Below, in pieces: positions 1 through 7,505 of a stretch of DNA of 17,304 bases; the stretch's first letter is position 1; each line of letters begins with the position of its first letter. The notes beneath the pieces were generated by a model. It searched no databases. It saw nothing but the letters and a program-made list of their open reading frames with translations, and was not told the origin of the DNA. The stretch is from JAWPNA01 sp045402695 (GTDB taxonomy: Bacteria > Acidobacteriota > Polarisedimenticolia > JACPZX01 > DASXTC01): the NCBI GenBank assembly GCA_045402695.1, contig JAWPNA010000321.1, positions 1 through 17,304 of the forward strand, given 5' to 3'. A program made the position numbers and the translations under genes.

Positions 1-1
1 G

Positions 2-2200
2 GTCCGCCAGCTGGCGCTGTTCGATCCTCCGATCGATCCGGGGATGCTTGTCAAGGCTGCGGCCGCGGGGATTGACATCGCAAGCATCGTCAACGGCCTC
101 AACCAGCCGGTCGGGCCGGTCCGGTGCGTGACGTTGATTCAGAAGGCTCTAGAGCTCTGCGGCGAGGTGCGCGGCCTCGGTGGGGCGTTCCTGGCGTCTT
201 TGGAGAAGGGCGACGCGGAGCACCTGGCGCTGGTGCGCCAGCGGCATGAGAGCCAGATCCAGAGCATGACCCGGGAAGTCCGGTTCCTCCAGTGGCAGTC
301 GGCCCAGGAGTCGACCAAGTCACTCATGACCAGCCGGGCCACGGCGATGGAGCGCTTGAAGAACTTCCAGCGACTGCTCGGTCTCCCCGACGATCCCAAT
401 GCCCCTGCCAATCTCCCGCTCGGTTCGATCGACCTGACCGAAGAGAATTTCGACGAGGCCTACGCCGCGCTGGTCGGCCAGTACGACAAGGCGCTGACCC
501 TGCAGAGTCCCCCGAGTCTCAAGCTCGCCGGCGACTCCTCGCCCGCCCAACAGTCGGGGGCGTCGGGGCAAGGGCGTTTATATCTCAACGCCAACGAGTA
601 CGCCGAGCTAAACGTCCATCTCCCCACGGCACGGGACACCCGGCTGGCCGCATCGGTGAGCGACGCCGTCGCCGCGGTGCTCGTCTTCATCCCCAACTTT
701 GAGGTCAAGCTGGCCTTCTGGGGCATGGGCGTAGGCTCCGTGGTCTTCGGCGGCGACAAACTGCACGATGCCGCCAAGGGGGCCGCCGACATCCTTCGCA
801 TGGTCTCGGCGTGGGAAACCGACCAAGCCGGCATGGCGGGCCGGACTGCCGCCCACGAGCGGCGCGCCGACGACTGGATGCTGCAGTACAACCTCGCCGC
901 GCACGAGGTGATGCAGATCGGGCGGCAGATCCTCACGTCGCGGATTGCCGAGCAGATCGCCCATCACGAGTATCTGACCATCCAGACCCAGATTGCCAAC
1001 GCTGCCGAGTTGGATCGGTTTCTCCACGAGAAGTTCACCAACGAGGAGCTCTACCTCTGGATGCAGGGTGAGATCTCGCGGCTGTACTACGAGTACTACC
1101 GGTTCGCCTTCGACACCGCACGCAAGGCGGAGCGGACGATGAAGCAGGAGCTGATGCGCACGGAATTGGACACGCAGGATTTCGTTAAGTTCAACTACTG
1201 GGACGGGGGTCGGAAGGGCCTGCTATCGGGCGAGGCGCTGCATCTGGACGTCAAACGGATGGAGATGGCGTACCACGAAAACAACAAGCGAGAATTGGAG
1301 CTGACTCGCCACGTCTCGCTCCGCCAGCTCAACCCCCTCGCCCTGCTCACCCTTAAGGCCGCCGGCACCTGCCAGGTCACGATCCCGGAGTGGCTCTACG
1401 ACCGGGACTGCCCCGGTCACTACATGCGCAGAATCAAGAGCGTTGCGTTGTCGCTGCCATCAGTGGTCGGACCCTACACCGGCGTCCACTGCACCCTCTC
1501 GCTGCTGCGGAGCACGGTGCGCACCTCCCCGATTCCCAAGGAAAACGAGTACGTCCGGCAGGGCATGGGAGATGACCGCTTTATGGACTACGGTGGCGCC
1601 GTGCAGTCGATCGTGACGAGCGCTGCCAGCAACGACAGCGGGCTGTTCGAGACCAATCTGCGCGACGAGCGCTTTCTGCCCTTCGAGGGCGCCGGAGCGG
1701 AGAGCACCTGGAAGCTGGACCTGCCCCGGGACTATCCCGCTTTTGACTACGCCACCATTTCGGATGTCATCCTGCACGTCCGCTACACGGCGCGGCAGGG
1801 TGTGGATCCCACCAAGGTCAAGACGGCGCTCGACGACCTGTTCGCTGAGGAGAATCGGGCGGGCCTGGCGCTGCTGTTTAGCCTGAGGCACGACTTCCCC
1901 ACCGAATGGGCGGGCTTCGTAAACGGCGCCGGCGACCTCGCGATCACGATCCCGCGGAGCTACTTCCCCTACTTCGCCCAGGGAGACGCGAACGTGATCA
2001 CCGTCACCGGGCTCGAGCTGTACAACGGGGAGGATGTCACCCGGCATCACGCGGTGGGCGATCCGGTGGCGGCGACGAACGATCTCCTGAACTCGCCGTC
2101 CGAGTTCGTGGTCACCGCACCCCCGGATGCCGCAGGGCCTACCCAAGTCCTGACCCGGGCGGCCAAAGCCGCATTCCTGATCGTTCGCTACTCGCTATGA
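2..2200 (+). CDS. Tc toxin A subunit (TcA), C-terminal part, 5'-truncated by window
   Basis: The reading frame is open from base 2, so the first Met at 44 is internal. 732 residues remain of a family whose members usually exceed 2000. TcA proteins form the pentameric pore that docks a TcB-TcC cocoon and injects its toxic domain into target cells. The fragment opens with the family-typical stretch around LFDPPIDPG. Long amphipathic helices follow (about residues 60-140 and 290-400), matching the pore/channel region, with a hydrophobic glycine-rich patch near residues 215-255. The last about 300 residues, from YWDGGRKGLL through IPEWLYDRDCPGHY to the end, match the beta-rich TcB-binding domain. 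TGA at 2198-2200 closes it, so the C-terminus is intact. No tcB or tcC gene follows on the right; the partners must lie to the left or elsewhere. Family assignment is by recognition; the upstream part cannot be judged. Confidence 0.88.
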   Translation, partial: VRQLALFDPPIDPGMLVKAAAAGIDIASIVNGLNQPVGPVRCVTLIQKALELCGEVRGLGGAFLASLEKGDAEHLALVRQRHESQIQSMTREVRFLQWQSAQESTKSLMTSRATAMERLKNFQRLLGLPDDPNAPANLPLGSIDLTEENFDEAYAALVGQYDKALTLQSPPSLKLAGDSSPAQQSGASGQGRLYLNANEYAELNVHLPTARDTRLAASVSDAVAAVLVFIPNFEVKLAFWGMGVGSVVFGGDKLHDAAKGAADILRMVSAWETDQAGMAGRTAAHERRADDWMLQYNLAAHEVMQIGRQILTSRIAEQIAHHEYLTIQTQIANAAELDRFLHEKFTNEELYLWMQGEISRLYYEYYRFAFDTARKAERTMKQELMRTELDTQDFVKFNYWDGGRKGLLSGEALHLDVKRMEMAYHENNKRELELTRHVSLRQLNPLALLTLKAAGTCQVTIPEWLYDRDCPGHYMRRIKSVALSLPSVVGPYTGVHCTLSLLRSTVRTSPIPKENEYVRQGMGDDRFMDYGGAVQSIVTSAASNDSGLFETNLRDERFLPFEGAGAESTWKLDLPRDYPAFDYATISDVILHVRYTARQGVDPTKVKTALDDLFAEENRAGLALLFSLRHDFPTEWAGFVNGAGDLAITIPRSYFPYFAQGDANVITVTGLELYNGEDVTRHHAVGDPVAATNDLLNSPSEFVVTAPPDAAGPTQVLTRAAKAAFLIVRYSL

Positions 2201-2217
2201 TCCACGGATCGAATTAG

Positions 2218-2264
2218 GCGACAACGGAATCGGCGCGACGTCGGGCCACTCTGCCCGTTGTCGC
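2218..2264. repeat. perfect 10-bp inverted repeat just after the TcA gene
   Basis: GCGACAACGG (2218-2227) is matched exactly by CCGTTGTCGC (2255-2264), with a 27-nt loop, 17 bases after the TcA stop codon. It could act in transcription termination or RNA stability. The long loop and lack of a following T run make it an atypical intrinsic terminator. Confidence 0.5.
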
Positions 2265-2302
2265 GAGAAGCTCACGGGCGTATGAAGATCGTCCCAGAAA
2301 GA

Positions 2303-2323
2303 GGTGTCCATCTGGGTGTCCAT
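2303..2323. repeat. direct repeat GGTGTCCAT, two copies
   Basis: GGTGTCCAT occurs at 2303-2311 and again at 2315-2323, a 12-bp period. Short direct repeats beside a tyrosine integrase gene can be arm-type integrase sites. That role is an inference from position only. Confidence 0.35.
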
Positions 2324-2360
2324 AACCATCGTAGAATACGGTCGCTCCCCGTAACCCTCG

Positions 2361-2417
2361 GAAACGGGAAAGGGCAACGAGCTAGTAACTTACTGAATTC
2401 ATTGCCCCTCCCGTTTC
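2361..2417. repeat. long interrupted palindrome
   Basis: The left arm (2361-2377, GAAACGGGA...GGGCAA) is complementary to the right arm (2402-2417, TTGCCC...TCCCGTTTC) apart from one small interior irregularity. The centre holds a second dyad, AGTAA-C-TTACT at 2384-2394, with nearly the same midpoint. The structure could be a terminator, a cruciform or a recombination core. The following bases are GTCTTAATACC, so there is no strong U tract on the + side. Confidence 0.5.
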
Positions 2418-2447
2418 GTCTTAATACCCCCTGGGCCTTTGGCTCAT

Positions 2448-2472
2448 CTGGGTTCGACCCCCAGCCCCGGCA
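2448..2472 (+). other. tRNA 3'-end fragment, probable attachment site
   Basis: CTGGG-TTCGACC-CCCAG (2448-2464) folds as a canonical T-arm with a 5-bp stem and the T-T-C-G-A loop start. It is followed by CCCCGGC (2465-2471) as a 3' acceptor strand and A as discriminator. The matching 5' acceptor (GCCGGGG), D-arm and anticodon arm are not found upstream, so this is not a complete tRNA. A tRNA 3' end about 200 bases from the end of a tyrosine integrase gene is the classic form of an att site left by island integration. No second copy was found in the window. Confidence 0.5.
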
Positions 2473-2666
2473 GCATCTATAGTCGTTCCTTTGGGTCACG
2501 ACTCGCATCCTCACTTCGCATCGATTCGAGACGTGCTGCGATCTCCCTGCGAGTTGCCCGTCTCGTCGGGAGATTCACCTACAAGCGCCGACCCCACGAA
2601 GGTAGGCGGAGAACGGCACTGCGCGCGATCCCGGGGCGTCACTTGCAAGGCGCGCTGGCGGGTGGG

Positions 2667-3872
2667 TTATCGCTGACCCTTGATAGGTATGACGCTCCTG
2701 CTGGTGGCCGGCGTTGATGCGTGGAGCGTGGCGAGCTTCCTCACTCCTTCGGATAGGTCGGCCTCGGAGACGATTGCATACCGGCGATAGACACTCTCGG
2801 TCTTATGTCCTGTCAGCTTCATCGCCACCGATCGGGGCACACCCGCCCGCTCGAGGTTCCGCACGGCGGTGCGCCTCAGATCATGGACCAGCCGGCCGGT
2901 CAGTCCCGCGGCCGTGCATGCCTTCCTCCACGAACCCCTGAAGTCCCTGATCGGCTTTCCCTTCCGGTGGAAAACCGAAGTGATGATCTTCCCGATGGCG
3001 CGCTCGCAGGCCGTGGTGTGCTCTCGCTGCTCCTCCAGCAGTGCAGCAAGGGCTGGCAGAGCGGTGAACGGAAACGTGCGCCCCTCGTCGTTCTTCGTGG
3101 TGCCCGGCTCGAGCCGCACTGTCCCGGCGTCGGAATCGACCTGCCGCCACGAAAGGGTCAAGACCTCACCGATCCTCCAGCCAGTCAAGTAAGCGAACTC
3201 AATCACGGCCGCCAGATGTTGAGGAAGGTGGCCGAGGACGCTTCCGAACTCCGCCTCCTCGAAAAAGCCCGTCCGGGTGTTTCGGACCTCAATGGACGGG
3301 ATGTGAGGCCTCTCGGCGGCCTTTCCCGCCTGGATGCCCAAGGTGAACATGCGCTTGAGCGCCGCAAGCTCGTTACGAATGGTGGCTGGGGCAGCGGCGT
3401 GCTCCTCGTCCTCCATGCGTGACCGGATGTAGACGGCGATACGGTCCGCGGTGATATCTATTGCCCACGACTCTCCGAAGAAGTCCTTCAGATGCTGGAC
3501 AGACGTGTTGGCCCGCCTCAGCGACTTGCGCCCGTTGATGGTGTAGTCGTCGATCAGCATGTCGGACAACTCCTTGAAGGTCGTCCGTTCCATGACGGGA
3601 CCGATGAGCCGACCTCGGCCGATTTCCGAGAATCGCTTCTTGAGCAGGGCGGTAGCTGCACTCCGCTTGGGCGAGCCGGAGGTCTCCCGGTAGACCTTGC
3701 CCCGGAAGCAGTACTGGATCCACCACACGTTGCCGCGTGGGTAGACTCGACCGAGTCCCCTCGTCTTAGCGGACCGGTGCTCCCTCGTTGAAGCGCCGGT
3801 CCGTGCTTCAGATAGCCGCTCCGGATCGGACGCATCGGCCTGCCGGCCCTCACCGAGTTGCTCGATACTCAT
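2667..3872 (-). CDS. int: tyrosine recombinase / phage-type integrase
   Basis: This 401-aa site-specific recombinase would integrate and excise the element through strand exchange by an active-site tyrosine. The N-terminal part (about 40-90) resembles an arm-binding domain and about 95-185 a SAM-like core-binding domain. The catalytic domain shows Arg233 (TGWRIGE), Lys260 (TTKND), His330 and Arg333 (HDLRR), His356 (TGHK) and nucleophile Tyr365 (RRYAIV), so all key residues are present. An ATG at 3917 is possible, but ATG 3872 is preferred: AAGGAGG lies 8 bases upstream and the start overlaps the previous gene's stop as ATGA. It is the last gene of the leftward unit, with the tRNA-like fragment beyond its 3' end. 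Confidence 0.95.
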   Translation of the reverse strand: MSIEQLGEGRQADASDPERLSEARTGASTREHRSAKTRGLGRVYPRGNVWWIQYCFRGKVYRETSGSPKRSAATALLKKRFSEIGRGRLIGPVMERTTFKELSDMLIDDYTINGRKSLRRANTSVQHLKDFFGESWAIDITADRIAVYIRSRMEDEEHAAAPATIRNELAALKRMFTLGIQAGKAAERPHIPSIEVRNTRTGFFEEAEFGSVLGHLPQHLAAVIEFAYLTGWRIGEVLTLSWRQVDSDAGTVRLEPGTTKNDEGRTFPFTALPALAALLEEQREHTTACERAIGKIITSVFHRKGKPIRDFRGSWRKACTAAGLTGRLVHDLRRTAVRNLERAGVPRSVAMKLTGHKTESVYRRYAIVSEADLSEGVRKLATLHASTPATSRSVIPIKGQR

Positions 3873-4027
3873 TCTCCCCTCCTCCTTCGTCGAGTCGCGT
3901 CGCGCCGGTCGAGCCACTCCTGCAAGCTCTGCCGGAGAAGCTCCGCAGCTGCCGCGTGTTCCTCGAGCGCTGCGAGTGCGAGTCGCCGGTGCATGTCGGG
4001 TGGCAGGGCTACCGTAGTGACGACCAT
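3869..4027 (-). CDS. small ribbon-helix-helix DNA-binding protein
   Basis: The 52-residue protein has the minimal ribbon-helix-helix plan: strand VVTTVALPP, helix PDMHRRLALAALEEH, then helix AAAAELLRQSLQEWL, with an Arg-rich tail. Such proteins bind as dimers to short tandem repeats and commonly act as autorepressors or recombination directionality factors. A GTG at 4108 would add 27 residues. The ATG at 4027 is preferred because it removes non-family sequence and leaves room for the promoter at 4067-4095. Its stop overlaps the integrase start (ATGA), so the two are probably translationally coupled. Repressor function is inferred from fold and context. Confidence 0.7.
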   Translation of the reverse strand: MVVTTVALPPDMHRRLALAALEEHAAAAELLRQSLQEWLDRRDATRRRRRGE

Positions 4028-4059
4028 GCCCTTGCGGCTCTCGGCCCGACGCTTCTTCA

Positions 4060-4095
4060 CGATACTACGGTACTGCGATACTGTACTTCTGTCAA
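4060..4095 (-). promoter_or_regulatory. promoter for the RHH-int unit with three tandem 8-bp operators
   Basis: On the - strand a perfect -35 TTGACA (4090-4095) is 17 bp from a -10-like TACCGT (4067-4072). On the + strand CGATACTA, CGGTACTG and CGATACTG are head-to-tail at 4060-4083 (consensus CGRTACTR), with a further TACT at 4084-4087. The repeats cover the spacer, the -10 and the expected start site, so a bound repressor would block transcription. The ribbon-helix-helix gene begins about 33 bases downstream. The -35 overlaps the last codons of the upstream HTH gene. Confidence 0.6.
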
Positions 4096-4436
4096 GACCT
4101 CTTCGCACTCATCCAGCGCTTCAGGCCAACCTCTGAGAATCGTAGGGCTTTCCGTGAGAGTCGCCTTGCGAACGGTAGGTTCCTGGCGTGGCGATAGAGC
4201 CACCTCACCGTCACTCCCAGGATGGACGCTGCTTCCTCGGCCGTAAGCAGGTGGTCGTTCTCCGGCTGTGGTTCCGACCTACCAAGGGAGCTATGCGCCT
4301 GTACGAGCCGAGCCAACAAGGCACCTTGGAGACCGCCGAGCTTGGCCAGCAGCATGGGCACTTGGTCGAGGGGGATCTCTGCCACCCGCTCCGGAGTCGT
4401 CAGGAGTTCCTCGAGGCGGAGCAATCCGTGGGCCAC
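4092..4436 (-). CDS. excisionase-like HTH (HTH_17/AlpA type) protein
   Basis: The C-terminal half (LLTAEEAASILGVTVRWLYRH, then RRLSRKALRFSEVGLKRW) is the winged helix-turn-helix seen in excisionases and AlpA-like activators. The N-terminal about 60 residues (PERVAEIPLDQVP...LLARL) form a short helical region. ATG at 4523 would give 143 aa but overlap the upstream gene by 86 bases. GTG 4436 fits better: it lies one base after the TubC-like gene's stop with AGGAG about 10 bases upstream, giving 114 aa. The likely role is directionality factor or activator in the integration module; family membership is clear, the exact role inferred. Confidence 0.75.
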   Translation of the reverse strand: MAHGLLRLEELLTTPERVAEIPLDQVPMLLAKLGGLQGALLARLVQAHSSLGRSEPQPENDHLLTAEEAASILGVTVRWLYRHARNLPFARRLSRKALRFSEVGLKRWMSAKRS

Positions 4437-4437
4437 C

Positions 4438-4932
4438 CTATTCGCGCTCCTGTGAAGACGTAGTTTGGGGGTCGACAAGGGGCCTCGTCGATTCAGGAGC
4501 TGGAGCATCGCTGATCTGAGCATTGAACATCAGTTTGACGCGAGCGACCGCGAGGGCATCCTCATGCGTCATGCCCGGCGCCGCGATCAGATCCCGCAAC
4601 TCTGAGGCCGTCCAGATCCGACCCCTCGGGACGCCTTCCTTTCGGAGCCGCTCCACCTCCTCCTGCCCGGACACGAACGACACCGTCTCGCTCAGGCCCG
4701 GAACCTGGACCTCCAGGCAGCAGCCAGCACCCCCGAACTGCCGGAGCGTCATCCCCAGGGAGCCGCCGGCGCGACCGAGCAGCTTGAGCAGGCTGGGTTT
4801 CTGCTGGACCAGGGACTCCCGAAGGTCGGGGGTTAGAGCGCCCTTCGGTGCGGCGTAGCGAAGCTGGCCATCCTCTACCCGGACGCGCACCTGCAGACCG
4901 CCGAGCTGGACGAGTAGCTCTCGGGTGCTCAT
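4438..4932 (-). CDS. TubC-like N-terminal docking domain protein
   Basis: The first about 55 residues (STRELLVQLGGLQVRVRVEDGQLRYAAPKGALTP...LLKLLG) resemble the small alpha-beta-beta docking domain first described at the N-terminus of the TubC synthetase, which mediates protein-protein contact. The rest of the 164 residues includes a possible catalytic-free helical tail with two cysteines (GGAGCCLEV) and no recognised enzyme signature. The start overlaps the DUF3987 stop as ATGA, so stoichiometric expression with the replication proteins is likely. Stand-alone proteins of this type occur next to primase and DUF3987 genes in islands. No NRPS or PKS gene is present, so a role joining replication proteins is more plausible than biosynthesis, but this is inference. 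Confidence 0.7.
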   Translation of the reverse strand: MSTRELLVQLGGLQVRVRVEDGQLRYAAPKGALTPDLRESLVQQKPSLLKLLGRAGGSLGMTLRQFGGAGCCLEVQVPGLSETVSFVSGQEEVERLRKEGVPRGRIWTASELRDLIAAPGMTHEDALAVARVKLMFNAQISDAPAPESTRPLVDPQTTSSQERE

Positions 4933-6533
4933 ATCACGCCCTCCTCGAGCTCGGGCTCAATCGATTTCGGAATGCCAGCCGAAGCCCCCCCCTGGGCGGG
5001 CGCATTTTGCGTATTGTGCGGATTATGCGTAGCCCATAGGGGATTCACTTCATACCTGTCACCGGGTGGACGGCCCGGCCTCCTTTCCTTGGATGATGAT
5101 GTGACCAAGCGGATGAAGTGGTGTTCGACGAGGAGGGCCAGTGGTTCGGTCATCTTGTCCACTCGCCCGAAGGAGCCTCTTAGACCATTGAAGGCATCAC
5201 GCTTGGAGAACGGCGCGCGGCCTGAGCGATCCACCCACCTCAGGATCAACTTCGCATGCTCCACGGTTGGATCGGCCCCCATGGCGGCGTAGGCGGCTTT
5301 GGCGTGAGGGATGAGGTAGCGGCCGATGAGGATGGCGTTTTCTATGGTTTCGATGTCGATGAACGAATCCCATGGTCGGGGATCAGCAGCGTGCTGCATC
5401 ATGTGCAGAATCCCCGTGATGCGAACCACCGCGCCCACGAGCTTTCCGCCCCAGTCCGGCATCAGACCGAGGTCGCCTTGCTCTCCGAGGCGGGGTTCAA
5501 TTTCGGCCTCGAATCGGTCCAGGCGAACCAGCGCGTCTGGCGTGAGCCTGAGGGCATGGGGTGTTGACCGCCCTTCCTCGTCGCTGCCCGGGGCGAGCTG
5601 GAGCAGGCATCGCAGGTCCCTCCAATAGGCATCGCGCGTGCTGCCTACCATGGATGGCGGGCTGACCACGCGTCTACCGAGCAAGGTTTTAGGGAGGCTG
5701 TACCAGAACCGCCCCAGCAGCCCTCTTCCCCTGAATCCTGGGACGTGCATCAGACCTTCAAGAACCGCAGGCTGGACCGCGAGACCGATGCTAAGCGCTG
5801 GGTCCCGAATGAATTCTGATGGCCTACCAACCCGATCGACCCTGATGTCGTCACCCGCGTGCCCCTTCAGGAACACGTCCAAGTTCGGTGCCCCACTCCT
5901 CGTATAGCGGCCGGCCATGAGTTCAAGGATGCCTCCCTCGGGGCTGAGCACCGCGATCCGCCCGCCCTGCTGGCCCATGAGAGAGGTGAGCTTTTCGGCG
6001 GTGACATCGTCCGTGAGCAGCCGGGGAGCCACCGGAACCGCGATGGCGTCGAGTTCATCGGCTAACCCCTCGGCCTTTCGCTCAAGCTCGGCGTGTCTCG
6101 AATCTGGTGCGCAAGCGGCCGCCTTCTGCGCCTTCTCGAGTCGCATTTCGGCGATCTTCTGGCGGTTCATCGCAAGCCGAATCTCAGTGCGCATCCGGTC
6201 AACTTCCTCTTGCTCGTGCGCCACGATCGGTGCCGTCGCATCTCTGACCACCGCGCTCTTTCGATTCGCTGGGTCGAGAGCCACCGCGGTGAAGACGTTC
6301 ACCGGCTCGAACCATCCGGGCCTGACCACGACGATTACGGTCTTGGCCACAGCAGCAGCGAACGTGCTCATGACGTTCATTGCCGGCAGGTCGGCCGGGG
6401 TCTGTGTTTGAGTGGCCTCCTCCTCGACCCACTCTCGAATTCGTACTGGGAGAGCGCTGGTTGGGAAGGGAGGCAAGTCGAATTCGTTGAATGGAATGGG
6501 CTCCTCCCAATCTGGGCCGCGAGGCTCGCTCAT
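4929..6533 (-). CDS. DUF3987 domain replication-associated protein
   Basis: A 534-aa protein with the DUF3987 pattern: VFTAVALDPANRKSAVV (about 79-96), where related proteins have a nucleotide-binding-like loop, then a charged helical region with coiled-coil character (105-165), and GLLGRFWYSLPKTLLGRR (271-288), a family hallmark. DUF3987 proteins are common partners of Prim-Pol enzymes in phages and islands and are thought to act in replication initiation, possibly as helicase-like ATPases. The loop here lacks a canonical GxxxxGK[ST] motif. The start at 6533 is set by GGGAG 8 bases upstream and the ATGA overlap with the Prim-Pol stop; a longer reading to 6836 would run through the Prim-Pol gene. 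The C-terminus holds a winged-helix-like segment (about 440-500). Confidence 0.82.
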   Translation of the reverse strand: MSEPRGPDWEEPIPFNEFDLPPFPTSALPVRIREWVEEEATQTQTPADLPAMNVMSTFAAAVAKTVIVVVRPGWFEPVNVFTAVALDPANRKSAVVRDATAPIVAHEQEEVDRMRTEIRLAMNRQKIAEMRLEKAQKAAACAPDSRHAELERKAEGLADELDAIAVPVAPRLLTDDVTAEKLTSLMGQQGGRIAVLSPEGGILELMAGRYTRSGAPNLDVFLKGHAGDDIRVDRVGRPSEFIRDPALSIGLAVQPAVLEGLMHVPGFRGRGLLGRFWYSLPKTLLGRRVVSPPSMVGSTRDAYWRDLRCLLQLAPGSDEEGRSTPHALRLTPDALVRLDRFEAEIEPRLGEQGDLGLMPDWGGKLVGAVVRITGILHMMQHAADPRPWDSFIDIETIENAILIGRYLIPHAKAAYAAMGADPTVEHAKLILRWVDRSGRAPFSKRDAFNGLRGSFGRVDKMTEPLALLVEHHFIRLVTSSSKERRPGRPPGDRYEVNPLWATHNPHNTQNAPAQGGASAGIPKSIEPELEEGVI

Positions 6534-7492
6534 GAACGGGGCTCCCTCATGCCCGCCGACAGACCGGACCGAATCGTGCGCGCGGCCTCGTCCTCCGGCA
6601 GTCCACAGCCTTCGGCAGCGCATACGAGCTGGCTGACGACATCCAACTCGATTAGGTGACCGCCTGCGATCAGCTGGCCGAGGCTGAACGCGGCGCGGTT
6701 CAGGGTGTGGTTCCGGCTGCCCTGGCAAGCGGATCGCACGGCCTCCACCTCGCTGGCGAGAGCCGCGTGACCATAGGGCGTGAATCCGCCAGGGGTTCGA
6801 TTTGAGTTCCGAAACCGCTCCGCAATATCCGCACAATACGCAGAATTCCCCGGGTGAGGCCTGACGAGCAGGCGAAGGACCTCATCGGGCAGGTCGGCAA
6901 CTGGCACCTCATCGGGGGAGAGTCCCTCGGCCCACCGGTACTGCCGGCCAGTGTCCGGGTGGATGCTGCCCGGGAAGACGACCTGGCCGCCGTCACCTCG
7001 TACGTCCACGTGAAGTGCAAGGCGGCCGACCGAGTTGCGTACCCTGCCGCCAGGATGGCAGAAGTAGAGGTGGAGGCCGCCCGAACCGGTCATGACGGTG
7101 ACCGTAACTGGCAGATCGAGCTGGTTCACGCAGCCGCCCTTGGGCGTGTCCACGTCAATGACGATGACCCGCGAAACCGAACCGGTCCGTAGGCCGAGGT
7201 TCCCCCGCCGGGCCCACTTCGTGACCTGCTGTAGAGTTGGCCTTCCGGCCTTCTGCCACTGGTCCATGATCGGGCGCTTGCCTCTGAGCGGCGTGAGAAG
7301 CCACCCACGCTCATGTGCGAGGACGGCCTGGTGGATCCTGTCGGCGCGATCGAACTTGGTGCAGCCATCAAGACCACAACCTCCATCGCACCCACTCGGA
7401 CGCCCCGACCCGGGTGCTATCACTACGTCCTCGGCTGCCAACGCCGGCAAGGGGCGGGCGCCAGGATTCATACATTCAACCGAGGGCGACAT
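6530..7492 (-). CDS. bifunctional DNA primase/polymerase (Prim-Pol)
   Basis: A 320-aa protein of the archaeo-eukaryotic primase superfamily, expected to make primers and extend them for element replication. Motif I is VIVIDVDTPKGG (Asp113, Asp115), motif II TGSGGLHLYF (His141), and motif III HVDVRGDGGQVVFPGS (Asp163), so the metal-binding and nucleotide-handling residues are intact. GNLGLRTG at about 98-104 is also family typical. ATG 7492 has AGGAG upstream and lies 13 bases after the preceding HTH stop; the longer reading from 7648 would overlap that gene. The N-terminal about 50 residues carry three cysteines (GCDGGCGLDGC) that are not part of the core fold. Confidence 0.9.
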   Translation of the reverse strand: MSPSVECMNPGARPLPALAAEDVVIAPGSGRPSGCDGGCGLDGCTKFDRADRIHQAVLAHERGWLLTPLRGKRPIMDQWQKAGRPTLQQVTKWARRGNLGLRTGSVSRVIVIDVDTPKGGCVNQLDLPVTVTVMTGSGGLHLYFCHPGGRVRNSVGRLALHVDVRGDGGQVVFPGSIHPDTGRQYRWAEGLSPDEVPVADLPDEVLRLLVRPHPGNSAYCADIAERFRNSNRTPGGFTPYGHAALASEVEAVRSACQGSRNHTLNRAAFSLGQLIAGGHLIELDVVSQLVCAAEGCGLPEDEAARTIRSGLSAGMREPRS

Positions 7493-7505
7493 CGACTTAC
7501 CGCTC

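Noticed and set aside
1460..2146. 228-aa open frame antisense to the TcA gene
   Set aside because: It has shadow-like composition, while the sense strand has recognisable TcA sequence throughout.
3873..3917. Longer integrase start at 3917
   Set aside because: It would overlap the RHH gene by 49 bases and lacks the strong ribosome site that precedes ATG 3872.
4437..4523. Longer start (ATG 4523) for the excisionase-like gene
   Set aside because: It would overlap the TubC-like gene by 86 bases; GTG 4436 has a ribosome site and a normal junction.
6534..6836. N-terminal extension of the DUF3987 protein
   Set aside because: The extra about 100 residues are the Prim-Pol gene read in another frame; ATG 6533 has a ribosome site and ATGA overlap.
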